Shown piece after piece: positions 5,157 to 5,157 of a stretch of 5,157 bases of DNA. Location: NCBI GenBank assembly GCA_017883345.1, contig JADGNT010000436.1, forward strand, positions 1 to 5,157, given 5' to 3'. The DNA comes from Candidatus Solibacter sp. GTDB lineage: Bacteria; Acidobacteriota; Terriglobia; Bryobacterales; Bryobacteraceae. The notes under the pieces were generated by a model. It saw only the letters and a list, made by a program, of their open reading frames with translations, ran no database searches and was not told the DNA's origin. A program made the position numbers and the translations under genes. Position 1 is the stretch's first letter, and each line of letters begins with the position of its first letter.

Positions 5157-5157
5157 G

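Overview
The window reads as a chromosomal piece of a high-GC, Gram-negative-type bacterium, most likely an acidobacterium of the Solibacter/Bryobacterales kind. That placement is by recognition only: the 116-residue membrane-anchored protein next to a LolA-like protein, the modular secreted protein with an 'IQDVLYKADGT' opening, and the style of the intergenic hairpins all resemble that group. No rRNA or marker gene confirms it.

Layout. (1) Bases 1-567: the 3' part of a plus-strand M28 zinc peptidase, closed by an intrinsic terminator with a TTCG loop (587-614). (2) 655-1194: a small exported protein with a conserved-looking Cys/His cluster, of unknown function. (3) 1195-1417: a convergent intergenic region packed with palindromes. 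It holds one degenerate 20-bp-period repeat with a hairpin, and an inverted pair of REP-like hairpins whose differences are compensatory. (4) 1418-2677, minus strand: a 419-residue secreted modular beta-rich protein of unknown function. (5) 2678-2955: a divergent intergenic region. Its minus-strand side carries a strong terminator-like hairpin immediately before the ribosome binding site, which suggests a leader attenuator or cis-regulatory RNA. (6) 2956-5156, plus strand: a three-gene cluster made of a short single-pass membrane protein, a LolA-like periplasmic protein, and a multi-pass membrane acyltransferase of the heparan-alpha-glucosaminide N-acetyltransferase/DUF1624 type. The last two genes are only 2 bases apart.

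Almost every gene product is directed to the envelope or beyond. The three-gene cluster could be an envelope unit (a hydrophobic-molecule carrier plus a membrane acyl transfer enzyme), but that link rests on gene order alone. No CRISPR array, tRNA, rRNA, transposase or clear defence system is present. The most notable non-coding signals are the compensatory inverted hairpin pair at 1316-1400 and the leader hairpin at 2691-2725.
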